A stretch of 64,000 bases of DNA from Homalodisca vitripennis (lineage: Eukaryota > Arthropoda > Insecta > Hemiptera > Cicadellidae). The stretch spans positions 116,514,501 through 116,578,500 of the forward strand of contig NC_060213.1 of the NCBI RefSeq assembly GCF_021130785.1, in the 5' to 3' direction. A program made the translations under genes and the position numbers. A model generated the notes under the pieces. It worked only from the letters and a program-made list of their open reading frames with translations, was not told where the DNA came from and made no database searches. This document shows, piece after piece, positions 63,911 through 64,000 of the stretch; the first letter of the stretch is position 1; each line of letters starts with the position of its first letter.

Positions 63911-64000
63911 TTCCTGTGGTTAAGCGTTGGCGTTTAGCCATTTTGGCATCAAAGTATGCCGCTCTAAGCAAACTGAGTTAAGATAATTCGTCTCCGGGAA
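63911..64000 (+). repeat. tRNA-derived SINE-like repeat, copy B (cut by window end)
   Basis: TGGTTAAGCGTTGGCGTTTA, TTTTGGCATCAAAGT and the terminal TCTCCGGGAA align with 29968-30060. The A-box-like TGGTTAAGCGTTGG is better preserved here than in copy A. Confidence 0.55.

Overview
The window is AT-rich, intron-rich eukaryotic DNA. It comes from an arthropod, most likely an insect: it carries a multi-exon neuroligin whose signal peptide, cholinesterase-like ectodomain and transmembrane segment fit insect neuroligins, together with R1-clade and CR1-like non-LTR retrotransposons, a gypsy-type LTR element and tRNA-derived SINE heads. I cannot name the species.

Layout. 1-605: minus-strand gag end of a gypsy-type LTR retrotransposon running off the left edge, with a tRNA-Lys-type primer binding site at 593-605. 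606-2160: presumed LTR or flank containing an 11-unit tandem array (129-bp and ~99-bp monomers). 4860-22286: a complete minus-strand neuroligin gene. I assembled it from 11 coding exons; ten reading-frame-consistent GT-AG introns give a 718-residue type I membrane protein. 22290-64000: no cellular gene that I can support; this part is a graveyard of mobile elements.

The repeat region is organised around a diverged repeat block seen twice in direct orientation, at about 24369-29200 and 43944-59900. The second copy is swollen by nested insertions: a CR1-like LINE (44030-47629, with 6-bp target duplications and an almost matching empty site in copy 1), a 5'-truncated R1-clade LINE (52151-53996, 11-bp target duplications), and a 4.3-kb stretch (54580-58930) that looks like poor-quality consensus sequence and hides a second copy of the CR1-like LINE. 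Other elements are a CR1/Jockey-like LINE (35560-37830), a foldback-like inverted array (39488-42665), a TA-flanked MITE (33547-34373), a TTAA-flanked DNA transposon with a broken Mutator/Kolobok-like transposase end (62550-63617), a 96-bp minisatellite with a 3-unit higher-order period (59915-61080), tRNA-like sequences and a SINE pair.

The one gene likely to work for the host is the neuroligin, a postsynaptic adhesion protein. All retroelement ORFs seen here carry stops, frameshifts or truncations. No wholly new system is evident. The most useful observations are the neuroligin reconstruction with its altered triad positions and short tail, the nested-insertion history of the repeat block, and the probable assembly-quality defect at 54.6-58.9 kb.
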